In this document: positions 63,945 through 64,000 of the stretch, one piece after another
Layout of the letters: every line of letters begins with the position of its first letter
Position numbering within the stretch: position 1 is the stretch's first letter
Assembly: GCA_014843695.1 (NCBI GenBank)
Contig: CM026404.1
Coordinates: 58,267,931 to 58,331,930 of the forward strand
Length of the DNA stretch: 64,000 nucleotides
Reading direction: 5' to 3'
Source: Archivesica marissinica
Lineage: Eukaryota; Mollusca; Bivalvia; Venerida; Vesicomyidae
Translations under genes and position numbers: made by a program
Notes under the pieces: generated by a model
What the model was told of the DNA's origin: nothing
Seen by the model: only the letters and a program-made list of their open reading frames with translations
Database searches by the model: none

Positions 63945-64000
63945 GAGAGGTTACGGTCGTTGACTTCAAATCACATGCCACTCTCTGCTGTATGTTCGAA
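63945..64000 (+). mobile_element. SINE5 head at window edge
   Basis: GGTTACGGTCGTTGACTTCA, AATCACATGCCACTC and TGTTCGAA correspond to the tRNA-like head of the 53905 copy; cut by the window end. Confidence 0.6.

Overview
Eukaryotic, AT-rich, intron-rich and very repeat-dense nuclear DNA. The genes, the tRNA-derived SINE families and the CR1/Jockey-type LINEs fit a lophotrochozoan, most probably a mollusc such as a bivalve. This assignment is an inference, because no rRNA or mitochondrial marker is present. Nothing looks bacterial and there is no CRISPR or operon structure.

Three host genes can be assembled exon by exon with matching splice phases. (1) Positions 802-21815, plus strand: the 3' part of a leucine-rich-repeat/EF-hand protein, LRRC74A-like. 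Eight exons encode about 395 residues and the 5' end lies before the window. (2) Positions 33614-26162, minus strand: a complete five-exon mitochondrial carrier of 296 residues, closest in motifs to the SLC25A45/47/48 group. (3) Positions 42225-63832, plus strand: ten exons of the mitochondrial ribosomal protein uS5m (MRPS5), from its start codon to the C-terminal S5 domain; the last exon or exons lie beyond the window. Genes 1 and 2 are convergent, and genes 2 and 3 are divergent.

The rest is mostly mobile and tandem DNA. A LINE relic (22.2-24.2 kb) separates genes 1 and 2. A nearly complete LINE (41.3-37.6 kb, minus strand, two frameshifts) lies between genes 2 and 3. Its N-terminus carries a 2A-like motif and a PHD-type zinc finger, and its 3' end resembles the tail of the most abundant SINE here. 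At least six tRNA-headed SINE families are present. They are named here SINE1 to SINE6 for convenience: SINE1 has a Thr-like head and a metazoan SINE core; SINE2 has a Glu-like head; SINE3 has a Leu-like head; SINE4 and SINE5 have less certain heads; SINE6 has an Arg-like head. SINE2 and SINE3 share the same 3' tail. Several DNA-transposon MITEs have clear target duplications: a hAT-like element with 8-bp duplications, TA-flanked elements starting CAGTCAAACCTG, and a TTAA-flanked element.

Tandem arrays sit mainly inside introns: about 6.9 kb of a 40/50-bp minisatellite in the LRR/EF-hand gene, 777 bp of pure CA in the carrier gene, and 17-bp (about 2 kb), 18-bp (3 kb) and another 18-bp (0.7 kb) arrays in MRPS5. 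Long open frames in these arrays are artefacts of repeat periodicity.
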